Shown here in pieces: positions 54,523-63,385 of a DNA stretch of 64,000 nucleotides (its first letter is position 1; each line of letters opens with the position of its first letter). The DNA comes from Candidatus Eiseniibacteriota bacterium (GTDB taxonomy: Bacteria; Orphanbacterota; Orphanbacteria; Orphanbacterales; Orphanbacteraceae): assembly GCA_029262235.1 (NCBI GenBank), contig JAJCZU010000002.1, forward strand, positions 372,001 through 436,000, read 5' to 3'. The position numbers were made by a program, and so were the translations under genes. The notes beneath the pieces were generated by a model. It did no database searches, had not been told where the DNA came from, and saw only the letters and a list, made by a program, of their open reading frames with translations.

Positions 54523-56318
54523 CGAGCCGCGCCTGTCTTCTGCTGCGCCAGCTTGACGAAATCGCCGACGTGTCCCGTCGCCCGGTTGACCGACGCCTGC
54601 CAGAAGTCCGGTTTCGTGAGATCGATTCCGAGATGCTTCTTCGCAAGCTCTTCGCACGTCATGATCCCCGTGTCCTGCAGCAGCGCGTCGTACTTCGCCG
54701 CGAACGAGGGACCCTCTTCGAGCGCGCGATCGTAGAGACCGTTGCTGAACAGGTAACCGAACACATACGGGAAGTTGTAGAACGGGTACGTCGTGATATA
54801 GAAGTGCAGCTTCGACGCCCAGAAGTACGGATGGTACGCGTTGTCGTCGAGACCGTTGCAGTACGCTTCCTTCTGCGCGGCGACCATGAGCTCGTTCAGC
54901 TTGTCGACGCTGAGCGGACCGTTCGTGCGCTCCTTGAAGAAATTCATCTCGAACACGAATCGTGACCGCAGGTTCATCATCATCGTCGCAGCTTCATCCA
55001 GCTTCTTGTCGAGCAGCGTGAGACGTTCCTCTTCGTCCGTCGCGGCTTCGAGAGCGGCATCGAGAATGAGGCTCTCGCAGAACGTGCTCGCCGTCTCTGC
55101 GAGCGTCATCGGGTACATCGTGGCGTAGTACGGTTTCTTGCGAAGCAGCCACGTGTGATACGAATGACCGAGCTCATGCGCGAGCGTCGAAACGCCGCCG
55201 AACGTGCCGCCGTACGTCATGAAGATGCGAGTCTCTTCGCTGACCGGGAAGTCCGTGCAGAAACCGCCGGCGCCTTTCCCCGCGCGATCTTCGACTTCGA
55301 TCCAGCGCTTTTCGAACGCCATTTTCGCGAAGCCGGCCATGTCGCCGCTGAAACGCGTGAACTGGTCAACGATATACGGGGCGGCCTCGTTGTAATCGAG
55401 CGCGCGTTCCTTCGACGCCACGGGCGCCGACTTGTCGTACCACGTGAGCTTCTTCTTGCCGAGCAGGCGCGCCTTTTCGTCGAGGTAGGGGAGAAGCTTT
55501 TCGCTCCCGTCCGCGACGACGCCCCACATGGTGTCGAGCGTTTCGCGGCTCAGTCGGTTCAGCTGCAGCGGTTCGAAAAGCACCGAGTCCCACTTGCGCT
55601 GGTCGTACATCGTGAGCCGGAAGCCCGCCTGTCCGTTCAGCGCCGCGGCCGTGTAATCCGCCACGGACTTCCAGGCACCTTCGAGTTTCTCGAACGCCTC
55701 TTTCCGTACGGCCCCGTCCGGCGACTCCATCTTGTTATGGAGCTGGCCCATCGAGATCGGCTCGGTCTTCCCGTTCGTCTTCCAGTCGGCGCGGAGCGAT
55801 CCCGCGATCTTGTCGTAAAGGCGGCCCCACGCGTGGTATCCGTCCTTCGCGAGTTCCGTCGTCAGGATCTCCTTCTCGGGATCCATTTTCTTCTTCGCGA
55901 GCGTCCGCTGTTCGTTCAGTGCGAACGCGATCGGCTCCAGTTCCTTCGATGCCAGCAGCTTTTTCCAGTCAGCGTCGTCCGCGCGGAGAAAAAGATCTTC
56001 GAGGCGCACGTCGATCGTCTTCAGCGTGGCGCGAAACGCGTCGAGTCGACCGGTCAGCTGCGAGGCCTCCTTGTCGGACGTGTTCTGCGCTTCGAGGCAT
56101 TCCGTGAAGCTGGACGCCTGGAAGAAGCGGGCGTTCAGGTTCTGCACGTCGAGGATGAATGCCTTCCAGTCGTCGTTCGGCTTCGAAGAGAGCGAATCGA
56201 TCCGCTTTCTCAATTGATCAAGGTCGTCTTTCATTTTCTTCGTGAATGTCGCCAGTTCTTTCGAGGAGCTTCCTCCCGCAAAGATGGCGTCGAGATCCCA
56301 GGTTTCCGAATAGGCCAT
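54519..56318 (-). CDS. pepF: Oligoendopeptidase F (M3 family)
   Basis: 599 residues, the usual length. The zinc motif H-E-L-G-H is at 381-385 (His381, Glu382, His385) in S-T-L-A-H-E-L-G-H-S-Y-H, with the third ligand in C-E-S-L-I. No signal peptide, so cytoplasmic peptide turnover is likely. The N-terminal half is helical as expected. First gene of a minus-strand operon with the Xaa-Pro aminopeptidase and the epimerase. AAAGGGG lies about 8 bases before ATG 56318. Confidence 0.92.
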   Translation of the reverse strand: MAYSETWDLDAIFAGGSSSKELATFTKKMKDDLDQLRKRIDSLSSKPNDDWKAFILDVQNLNARFFQASSFTECLEAQNTSDKEASQLTGRLDAFRATLKTIDVRLEDLFLRADDADWKKLLASKELEPIAFALNEQRTLAKKKMDPEKEILTTELAKDGYHAWGRLYDKIAGSLRADWKTNGKTEPISMGQLHNKMESPDGAVRKEAFEKLEGAWKSVADYTAAALNGQAGFRLTMYDQRKWDSVLFEPLQLNRLSRETLDTMWGVVADGSEKLLPYLDEKARLLGKKKLTWYDKSAPVASKERALDYNEAAPYIVDQFTRFSGDMAGFAKMAFEKRWIEVEDRAGKGAGGFCTDFPVSEETRIFMTYGGTFGGVSTLAHELGHSYHTWLLRKKPYYATMYPMTLAETASTFCESLILDAALEAATDEEERLTLLDKKLDEAATMMMNLRSRFVFEMNFFKERTNGPLSVDKLNELMVAAQKEAYCNGLDDNAYHPYFWASKLHFYITTYPFYNFPYVFGYLFSNGLYDRALEEGPSFAAKYDALLQDTGIMTCEELAKKHLGIDLTKPDFWQASVNRATGHVGDFVKLAQQKTGAAR

Positions 56319-56434
56319 GGTAGTTGTCCCCTTTCGGGCTGGAGTATAGCAACGGGCGCGCGGAGAGGTCCAGACGCCCCGGGGCCGAAAACCGTTGATT
56401 GCGGCGGTCCCGCCCTCGGGCTATGCTGACCGCC

Positions 56435-57799
56435 ATGTTTCGTACTGCCGCCAGAGCCCTCGGAATCCGCCATGGGCGCGAGATTCTCACCCTTGCCATC
56501 CCGACGATCCTCGGCATGCTCTCCCATACGCTCATGTGGGCCGTGGACAGCGCGTTTCTGGGCCATGTCTCTGCTCTCGCCCTCGGTGCGGCCGGCCTCG
56601 GGGGTCTGATCACGTGGACCGTCTACTGCTTCTTCAATGGTGTCACGCGGGTCGCCTCGACCTTCGTTTCCCAGGCGAACGGCCGCGGAGACGACGAAGC
56701 CGTGGCCGTCTATACATGGCAGGGCGTCTACGTCGCGATCGTGGCCGGCGCAATCCTGACCCTCGTCGGATTGCGGAGCGATCTGATCCTGTCGCTCACG
56801 GGGAATTCCGCGGAAGTGCAGAGCGCGGCGGCCAGCTACATGCAGATCCGCATGTACAGCGCGATTGCCACGCAGCTCACGATGACACTGTCGGGGTTTT
56901 TTCAGGGCCGAAAGGACGTGAAGACCCCGATGTATGCCGGGATCGCAGCAAACGCCCTGAACATCGTTCTCGATTACGTCATGATCTTCGGAGTCGCCGG
57001 CTTCCCCGCAATGGGGATCGAAGGGGCCGCGATTGCGACTTCCATCGCGAACAGCCTGAACGCTCTCATTCTCGTCTGGTTCGCGTTCGTGCCCGCTGCG
57101 CTTCGCACGCGGTACCGGATCCACGTTCCGCGCGGAATCGATCGCACGCGCATGGGCCGCCTGATCCGGGTAGGCGCTCCTCTTTCGTTCGCGGAACTCG
57201 TCGACATGATCAGCTTCTCGACGTTCACGGCCATCATCGGCCAGCGCGGGGAGGCGGCGCTGGCCGCGAGCCAGATCACGGTGCAGCTCATTTCGTTCAG
57301 TTTCATGCCGGTCTGGGGGATTACGACGGCGGCCACTGTGCTCGTCGGAAACGAGATCGGGAAACGGGATCACGACCGTGCCGAGCGACTTGCGATCGAA
57401 ACGTACAGAATCGCGTTTCTCTATACGCTCGTGATCGGGGGCGTGCTCGTGCTCGTGCGGGAACCGCTCTTCTCGATCTTCACGAGTGACGCGTCGGTGC
57501 TCGCCTATGCCGCCGTGCTCGGTCTCCTCGCGGCGCTGTTTCAGGTGTTCGACGCGCTCCGCATGATCGGGATCGGCGTCCTGCAGGGAGCCGGCGATAC
57601 CCGATTCCCGTCCATTCTGGCGGCAGTCGTCCTGTTCGGCATCTTCGTGCCGTGCACCTGGGCGGTCGTGGCTCTCCGGGGGGGCGGGGTCGTCGAAGCG
57701 TGGTTCGTGGGTTCGTTCTCCTATCTCCTGATGGCAGCGGGCATTTACCTGCGTTTTCGGACCGGCGCCTGGAAGCGCATCGATCTATCCGAAGCGTGA
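56435..57799 (+). CDS. MATE-family efflux transporter
   Basis: 454 residues with twelve predicted membrane segments. MATE features include L-A-I-P-T-I-L-G-M-L, V-D-S-A-F-L-G-H-V near 41-49, the second-half G-A-P-L-S-F-A-E-L and L-Q-G-A-G-D-T-R-F-P near the end. It exports drugs or metabolites against Na+ or H+. No ribosome binding site is seen before ATG 56435 or ATG 56423. TATGCT ends 7 bases before ATG 56435, so a leaderless start is possible. Confidence 0.9.
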   Translation: MFRTAARALGIRHGREILTLAIPTILGMLSHTLMWAVDSAFLGHVSALALGAAGLGGLITWTVYCFFNGVTRVASTFVSQANGRGDDEAVAVYTWQGVYVAIVAGAILTLVGLRSDLILSLTGNSAEVQSAAASYMQIRMYSAIATQLTMTLSGFFQGRKDVKTPMYAGIAANALNIVLDYVMIFGVAGFPAMGIEGAAIATSIANSLNALILVWFAFVPAALRTRYRIHVPRGIDRTRMGRLIRVGAPLSFAELVDMISFSTFTAIIGQRGEAALAASQITVQLISFSFMPVWGITTAATVLVGNEIGKRDHDRAERLAIETYRIAFLYTLVIGGVLVLVREPLFSIFTSDASVLAYAAVLGLLAALFQVFDALRMIGIGVLQGAGDTRFPSILAAVVLFGIFVPCTWAVVALRGGGVVEAWFVGSFSYLLMAAGIYLRFRTGAWKRIDLSEA

Positions 57800-57829
57800 T
57801 CGCGCCGGACGAGTGTCGTTCGCAACTGT

Positions 57830-57858
57830 TTGACGGGACACGACTTGCGTGGTATTCT
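57830..57858 (+). promoter_or_regulatory. Sigma-70-type promoter of the lysyl-oxidase-like gene
   Basis: TTGACG (57830-57835) and TATTCT (57853-57858) are separated by 17 bases and match five and four of six consensus bases. The leader would be about 60 bases, with CAGGAGAA before ATG 57924. Confidence 0.7.
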
Positions 57859-57923
57859 GCAAGCAATCGATCCCCCATCTTCGATACGACATTGCCGTCT
57901 TATGATCCACAGGAGAATCCCCG

Positions 57924-60638
57924 ATGCGTCTTTGCGTTCCGTTCGCCCTGATCCTCTCGTTCATTCCTGCGCTCGTGCAGGCCGAGAAACCGGTTTCCAA
58001 AGCAGACCGGATTCAACAGCTGAAAGCCGCGGGCCAGCCGGTACCGACGGAGATGTGGCGTGAAGCGGACGCGCAGTTTCTCGCTGTGAGCGCGGAAGCG
58101 AAAGCCGCCTTGCGACCGGCGGAATGGAACGCGGAGCGGAACAAGGTGTCGGACGGCGGGAGCTCGAACGTCGATGCGACCTCGATCCCTGCCAGCCCCT
58201 ATCAAGACGACGGGAACACGACGGGCAAAGGGAACAACGCTTCGCTTCCTGGATGCGGAGCGGGCGGGGGCGACGCGGCGGAAGACGCCTGGTACGAAGT
58301 CACGTTCAACGCCCCGGCTACCCTGACGGCATGGACGACCTGCGCTACAACCGGTCCGCCGAGTTACGACACGCGGCTTGCCGTGTTCAACAGCAGTCTG
58401 GCGCTCGTTACATGTAATGATGATGACCCTGCCTGCGGCGCACCGAATTATCAGTCGCGCATCAGCGATCTCCAGCTGAATGCCGGCACCTACTACATTG
58501 TTGTAGACGGGTACGGCAATCTCGAAGGTCCGTACCAGTTGAACGTCGTGTACGCGGAAGAAGGCGCCGGTTGTACGGGAGGGTCCGACATCACAAACGC
58601 GACCCCGATCACTCTGCCGTACGCCGCCGCGGACTCGACCGTCGGCGCCTGCCACAACTACTCGATCAACTGTGAGCTGGGCCAGGGGCTTCCCGTTTCG
58701 GACATGTGGTACACGGTCGTACTGGACACTTTTGTATTCATGGACGTCTGGACGACGTGCGACTCCCTCGGGATCGACACCCGCGTGGCCGTGCTCGACA
58801 GCAATGCCAATCAGATTCACTGCAATGACGACGACCCGGCATGCGGCACGAACAAGTCCCGCATCGATTCCGCCTATCTTTCGCCCGGCCAGTACTACAT
58901 CGTAGTCGAGGGCGCGACGTCCGACGGCGACTTCACGCTGAACGTCGATACGACCGCCGCGGCCCCGAACCTGACGTTCGATATTCTTCCCGATATTTAC
59001 GTGCGTGAGTCGGATCTGTACGACAACGACATCTCGACATCGATCGTGCCGGGACGCACGCACCTTCGGCTTTCGAACGGCACGGCGAACATCGGCCTCG
59101 GCAAGCTTTACATGTACGGCGTACTGCCCGGGAACGGGGATGGAACGCAGGATGTGCGCCAGCGGATCTGGCGCACCGACGGCACGTGGTACGACCGCGA
59201 TGCCGGCCAGTTCGTCTTTCATGAAAGCCACAATCATATCCACGTCGAGGACTGGGCCTCCTATCGCATCCGTCAGATCCTGCCCGCGGACGGCGTCGGC
59301 GCGATCGTGGCGGAAGGCGTCAAGACGAGCTTCTGCATTCTGGATCTCGGGATCTACGACAGTTCGCTTCCCAATCACAATCCGAGCGGCGAATTCACGA
59401 GCTGCGGCTCGAGCATCCAGGGGCTCTCGGTCGGTTGGATCGATATCTATTCGAAAGGGCTGACGGGTCAAAATATCGACATCACAGATGTGCCGGACGG
59501 GACATACTGGCTCGAGTCGCTCGTTGATCCGGAGGATGGATTCCTGGAGTCGGACGAAACGAACAACGCGACTCGAATCAAGGTCGTGCTCGGAGGCGGT
59601 CCGGCGATCTCGCCCGATACATATGAGCCGAACGACGAGCCGCTGGACGTGATCGGGAGGCCCGAGGGAGGGCCGAACAGTCCGAATCTCGGCCCGGTCG
59701 ATCCCGTGCGGACGCTGACGAATCTCACGATTCACACGGCTGACAATGAAGATCACTTTCGTTTCTACATGAACGACACGGGAACCGCGTCCGACTTCGT
59801 ACGGATCAATTTCACGAACAGTCAGGGGAATCTCGATCTCGACCTGACGGATTCGACCGGCGCCGTGGTCCTGACATCCGCCGGAAGCACGGACGAAGAA
59901 CTGATCAGCCTGGACGGCATAGGGGAGGGGTGGTACTACGCGGTGGTACGCGGCCAGTCAGGCGGGCAGAGCCCGGCCTACTCACTTACGATCGACCCGC
60001 CGTCGAACACGGCTCCCGTTGTGACGCCGGTCGACCCGGCCGGCAGCGAAACCCGGATTCACGGGCAGCAGACCTATACGGCAACCTGGTCCGCAAACGA
60101 CTTCGAGAATGACCTGACGTGGGTTTCGCTATACGCGAACACAACCCCGGCTCTTGACGGCAACGAAGTGCTGCTTCCCACATCCCTTCACACGGACGGG
60201 GCGCAAGGCTTCTACATCATCAATTCAGCCGACCTCGATCCCGGCACGTACTACTTCTACTTTTCGATCACGGACGGCGGGACGACAACGGGAGCGTGGA
60301 GTGCGGGAACCGTGGAGTTCGTCGACATCACGACCGATGTCGCGGGGAATACGCTGCCGACGCGCACGATCGTGCACGCGGCGCGGCCGAACCCGTTCAA
60401 CCCGGTGACGAAACTTCGCATCGAGCTTCCGGAAGCGGCGGACGTGCGATGGGAGATTTACGACGTGCGGGGACGGCTCGTGCGCTCGCTCGCGAAAGGG
60501 GTTCTCTCGGCAGGGCCCCACGAGAGAAACTGGAACGGGACGGACGAGAGCGGTTCGCCGGTCGCGTCGGGCGTCTACTTCCAGATTCTGAGCGCGCCGG
60601 ACGGGCGTACGGGAAATCGGGTCGTGTTGATCCGGTAA
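57924..60638 (+). CDS. Secreted lysyl-oxidase-like protein with PPC repeats and FlgD-type C-terminus
   Basis: 904 residues. A signal peptide (1-20) is followed by two pre-peptidase-like repeats (about 100-215 and 220-335), each with C-N-D-D-D-P-A-C-G and an L-x-x-G-x-Y-Y-I-V-V strand. A lysyl-oxidase domain (about 345-560) has His433, His436, His438 and His440 in F-H-E-S-H-N-H-I-H-V as likely copper ligands, F-C-I-L-D, G-L-S-V-G-W-I-D-I-Y and E-T-N-N-A. Then come a third such repeat (about 590-690), a fibronectin-like part and the C-terminal P-N-P-F-N-P module. It may oxidise amines in surface proteins. The preceding promoter is strong. Confidence 0.82.
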   Translation: MRLCVPFALILSFIPALVQAEKPVSKADRIQQLKAAGQPVPTEMWREADAQFLAVSAEAKAALRPAEWNAERNKVSDGGSSNVDATSIPASPYQDDGNTTGKGNNASLPGCGAGGGDAAEDAWYEVTFNAPATLTAWTTCATTGPPSYDTRLAVFNSSLALVTCNDDDPACGAPNYQSRISDLQLNAGTYYIVVDGYGNLEGPYQLNVVYAEEGAGCTGGSDITNATPITLPYAAADSTVGACHNYSINCELGQGLPVSDMWYTVVLDTFVFMDVWTTCDSLGIDTRVAVLDSNANQIHCNDDDPACGTNKSRIDSAYLSPGQYYIVVEGATSDGDFTLNVDTTAAAPNLTFDILPDIYVRESDLYDNDISTSIVPGRTHLRLSNGTANIGLGKLYMYGVLPGNGDGTQDVRQRIWRTDGTWYDRDAGQFVFHESHNHIHVEDWASYRIRQILPADGVGAIVAEGVKTSFCILDLGIYDSSLPNHNPSGEFTSCGSSIQGLSVGWIDIYSKGLTGQNIDITDVPDGTYWLESLVDPEDGFLESDETNNATRIKVVLGGGPAISPDTYEPNDEPLDVIGRPEGGPNSPNLGPVDPVRTLTNLTIHTADNEDHFRFYMNDTGTASDFVRINFTNSQGNLDLDLTDSTGAVVLTSAGSTDEELISLDGIGEGWYYAVVRGQSGGQSPAYSLTIDPPSNTAPVVTPVDPAGSETRIHGQQTYTATWSANDFENDLTWVSLYANTTPALDGNEVLLPTSLHTDGAQGFYIINSADLDPGTYYFYFSITDGGTTTGAWSAGTVEFVDITTDVAGNTLPTRTIVHAARPNPFNPVTKLRIELPEAADVRWEIYDVRGRLVRSLAKGVLSAGPHERNWNGTDESGSPVASGVYFQILSAPDGRTGNRVVLIR

Positions 60639-60648
60639 AGAAGTTTCG

Positions 60649-63165
60649 TCAACGAACGAGAATCAGGCGGCGCTTCGCCGCTTCGCCGTCCGACTCGAGA
60701 CGGGCAAAATAGACGCCGGATGCGACATCGTGTCCGGCGTCGTTCTGTCCGTTCCATTCAATGGCATGGTCGCCGCCGGCGCAATGGCCGTCAGCAAGAG
60801 TGCGCACGAGCCGTCCCGCCGGCGTGAAGATGCGCAAGCTGGCCCTTCCCGGCCGGTCGAGCGTGAAGCGCACCGTTGTGCGCGGGTTGAACGGATTCGG
60901 TGCGTTCGTGAGCGCGAGTTGTCTGACCGGCGCGGGCCCGCCGGCAATCGTGGTGGCGACCGAGTAATCGAAGTCCCAGATGCCGCGGCCGTAGGTGCCG
61001 AAGCGCATGACGCCGGCAGCGGGAACGGCTTCGACGCACCAGTAGGTCGTAAGCGGCGCCTCCCCTCCGGCGATCGCGGACCAGGTTTCGGTCGAGGGGT
61101 CGAACTGATACGGGCCCGCTTCCGTTGCGGCATAAACGAAACCGCTTCCCGTCTTTTCGTACGCGAGTTCATACACCATGGTTGCGGGGAGCCCCGCGCT
61201 TTCAGCCTGCCAGCTCACGCCGCCGTCCTGCGAACGGAAAACGCCGGGACTGCTGTATCCGCTGCCGCCCAGGAAGAACTCGTCCGCATCGTGCGGTGAG
61301 GCCGCGATCGCGGTTCCGTAGAGATACATCTGTGACGGTCCGTTGTTCGCGGACTCGGACCACGTGCCCGCGCGGTCTGACGAGTACCAGATCGTGCCCG
61401 TATTCGTGACGCCGACCCAGCGTGTCGTATCGACCGGCGAAAACGCGATGGCCGACAGGAATTCGCCGCCGCCGTTCGAAAAGTCGTGCGCCAGCTGCGT
61501 GGGAACCCAAGTTCCCGGTCCCGTCTTGTCGTACCGATAAAGATAGCGGGCGCAGAAATAAACGGCATTCGGGTTCCGCGGAGCGGCCTGCACGTACGGG
61601 AGCCACGGATAGCTTTCGCCGGGGGGAAAGTCGGCCGTGTAGAGCGTGGGAATGTTCTCGCCCTGCTGAATCAGCATGAAGCCGGGGTAGACGGAGTACA
61701 CGCGGCCGTGTCCGCCGTTCCACGAAGTGAGGTGGGCGTAATCGCCGCTGATCAACTGGTCGAAGTCGTGAAGCGTGCCGACGAGATTTCCGTTCGTGCG
61801 TTGATAGCCCTGATCCTGCGCGCCGGCGAGAATGAGATCGGGATCGTTGATTGTCGTGAGGGTCGTGTAGTACTGGCTGACACCGAGATTCACGAGGGAA
61901 ATGTTCGCGACGCTCGCGCCCTGGTCGTCGCTTCTGTAAAGCCCGCCGTCGGTAGCGATGTACAGGATCTCCTGCCCGTCATCCCATACGGCGTTCATTC
62001 CCGGCAGATCCGCGTGCAGTTTCGTGGCCGGACTCCCGTAGTACTCGCCCCAGCCGTTGATCTTCGCGAACGACGAGCCGCCGTTCGTCGAGCGCCAGCA
62101 TTCGACTCCGCCGAAGTACACCATGTTCTCGTTCACGATCGAAGACTCGAGCGTCTCCCAGAAATCGTTGATGTCGCTCTTGTAAGTCCATGTGCTCCCG
62201 GCGTTCGCCGATCGATAGAGTTTCCACTGGCTGCCGACCCGTGCCGCCGCGTAGAGAGCCGGCGCGCCCGCTTCCGAACCCGCGAGAACGATGCCGCTTT
62301 CCGACGCGGCGGGAATCATGCCGAGCGTATCCCAGCTCGCTCCCTGATCGAACGTGCGCAGCGTCTGCAATCCTTTCTGCACGTAGAGCACGCCGCCGCC
62401 GGCGCGGTCTGTCCAGATGTCTCCGTTCGCGCTCGTAAGGCGCAGGATGAGTCCGTAGGACCGGCCGCCGTCGCTCGAAAAGAATACTTTCCCCGACGTT
62501 CCGGACTGGCGTAGCGCGAAATAAACATGGCCCGGGTTTGCCGGATCGCTGACGACCCGCGTGCACTCGGTGAGCGTGGCCGGGATGCCGGCCGGCACGT
62601 TCCAGGTGTTTCCCCGATCTTCCGTGTAGTGGACGAGGCCGCCGTCCGTGATGGCCGTGATCACTTCACCGCCCGATTCCGAAACGGCCACTCCGTGCAC
62701 CCCTCCGTAGAGGTTGTCGCCGAGCGGGCGCCATCCGTTTCCATGAGGATCGGCTTTCCAGAGGCCGCCCAGGGAGGACCCTCCCACGAGGCTGTCGCCC
62801 CCGTCGGAAAGCGCCGCGCAATGCATGCGCCCCGCCAGATTCCGGCTGCCGATCTCGGCCCACTGCGCCATCGAAAGCTTGCCGGCCGCCCGATTGCGCT
62901 CAGCCTGCCTTGCCGCGCCGTTCGCTTTCTCGATCGCGCGCCAGTCATCATGCTCGGCGGTCCGGTGCATCGACTCGATCCACGCTTTGCGGGACTCCTT
63001 GTGACGGCGCTCCGCATCGGCGTCGAGCACGTGCTCCGTGGGTGCCGGGTGGAGGTGGTCAGGCGAGGGGGCCGGATCGAGGATGTGGCCGAAGATCAGA
63101 AACGCCCCGCCAGAGAGCAGCAGCGCGCTCCATCCGGCGAAATACGGAATACGGGGCATGGGCAC
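60649..63165 (-). CDS. Secreted beta-propeller protein (BNR-like) with FlgD-type C-terminal module
   Basis: 838 residues from GTG 63165, chosen with GGAGG 6 bases upstream. A hydrophobic segment (about 8-30) exports it. Asp-box repeats follow (T-E-D-R-G-N-T-W, S-S-D-G-G-R-S-Y, S-A-N-A-G-S-T-W, S-Q-D-G-G-V-S-W), so a large propeller is likely. The end carries P-N-P-F-N-P-R-T-T-V-R-F and V-A-S-G-V-Y-F-A-R-L. It is similar in plan to the protein at 48375, with little close identity outside the C-terminus. Convergent with the lysyl-oxidase-like gene, 10 bases apart. Confidence 0.83.
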   Translation of the reverse strand: MPMPRIPYFAGWSALLLSGGAFLIFGHILDPAPSPDHLHPAPTEHVLDADAERRHKESRKAWIESMHRTAEHDDWRAIEKANGAARQAERNRAAGKLSMAQWAEIGSRNLAGRMHCAALSDGGDSLVGGSSLGGLWKADPHGNGWRPLGDNLYGGVHGVAVSESGGEVITAITDGGLVHYTEDRGNTWNVPAGIPATLTECTRVVSDPANPGHVYFALRQSGTSGKVFFSSDGGRSYGLILRLTSANGDIWTDRAGGGVLYVQKGLQTLRTFDQGASWDTLGMIPAASESGIVLAGSEAGAPALYAAARVGSQWKLYRSANAGSTWTYKSDINDFWETLESSIVNENMVYFGGVECWRSTNGGSSFAKINGWGEYYGSPATKLHADLPGMNAVWDDGQEILYIATDGGLYRSDDQGASVANISLVNLGVSQYYTTLTTINDPDLILAGAQDQGYQRTNGNLVGTLHDFDQLISGDYAHLTSWNGGHGRVYSVYPGFMLIQQGENIPTLYTADFPPGESYPWLPYVQAAPRNPNAVYFCARYLYRYDKTGPGTWVPTQLAHDFSNGGGEFLSAIAFSPVDTTRWVGVTNTGTIWYSSDRAGTWSESANNGPSQMYLYGTAIAASPHDADEFFLGGSGYSSPGVFRSQDGGVSWQAESAGLPATMVYELAYEKTGSGFVYAATEAGPYQFDPSTETWSAIAGGEAPLTTYWCVEAVPAAGVMRFGTYGRGIWDFDYSVATTIAGGPAPVRQLALTNAPNPFNPRTTVRFTLDRPGRASLRIFTPAGRLVRTLADGHCAGGDHAIEWNGQNDAGHDVASGVYFARLESDGEAAKRRLILVR

Positions 63166-63214
63166 TCGCAACCTCCGGTCGGCGGAAAAAGAGACGGATT
63201 CAGACGCTCCTGCG

Positions 63215-63244
63215 ATTCTATCAGGGGACGGAATGCCCTCGCAA
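63215..63244 (-). promoter_or_regulatory. Promoter candidate for the propeller-protein gene
   Basis: On the minus strand TTGCGA (63239-63244) and TAGAAT (63215-63220) are separated by 18 bases. The -10 box matches five of six bases, the -35 four of six. The leader is about 40-45 bases with GGAGG. Confidence 0.55.
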
Positions 63245-63300
63245 GGAGGGGGGCGCCCGGGAACTCCGTGAAATCGGGGCTTTTTCTTTGTGTTCCGTAT

Positions 63301-63329
63301 CTGGCAGTGCGCGAAAAACCTGCTACTAT
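63301..63329 (+). promoter_or_regulatory. Promoter candidate for the korA-like gene
   Basis: CTGGCA (63301-63306) and TACTAT (63324-63329) are separated by 17 bases; each matches four or five of six consensus bases. The leader is about 50 bases. Confidence 0.5.
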
Positions 63330-63385
63330 TGAGAGCACAGTGCGAACATTCACTGCGCGCGGCGACGGTCGTGCGAGAGGGAGAT

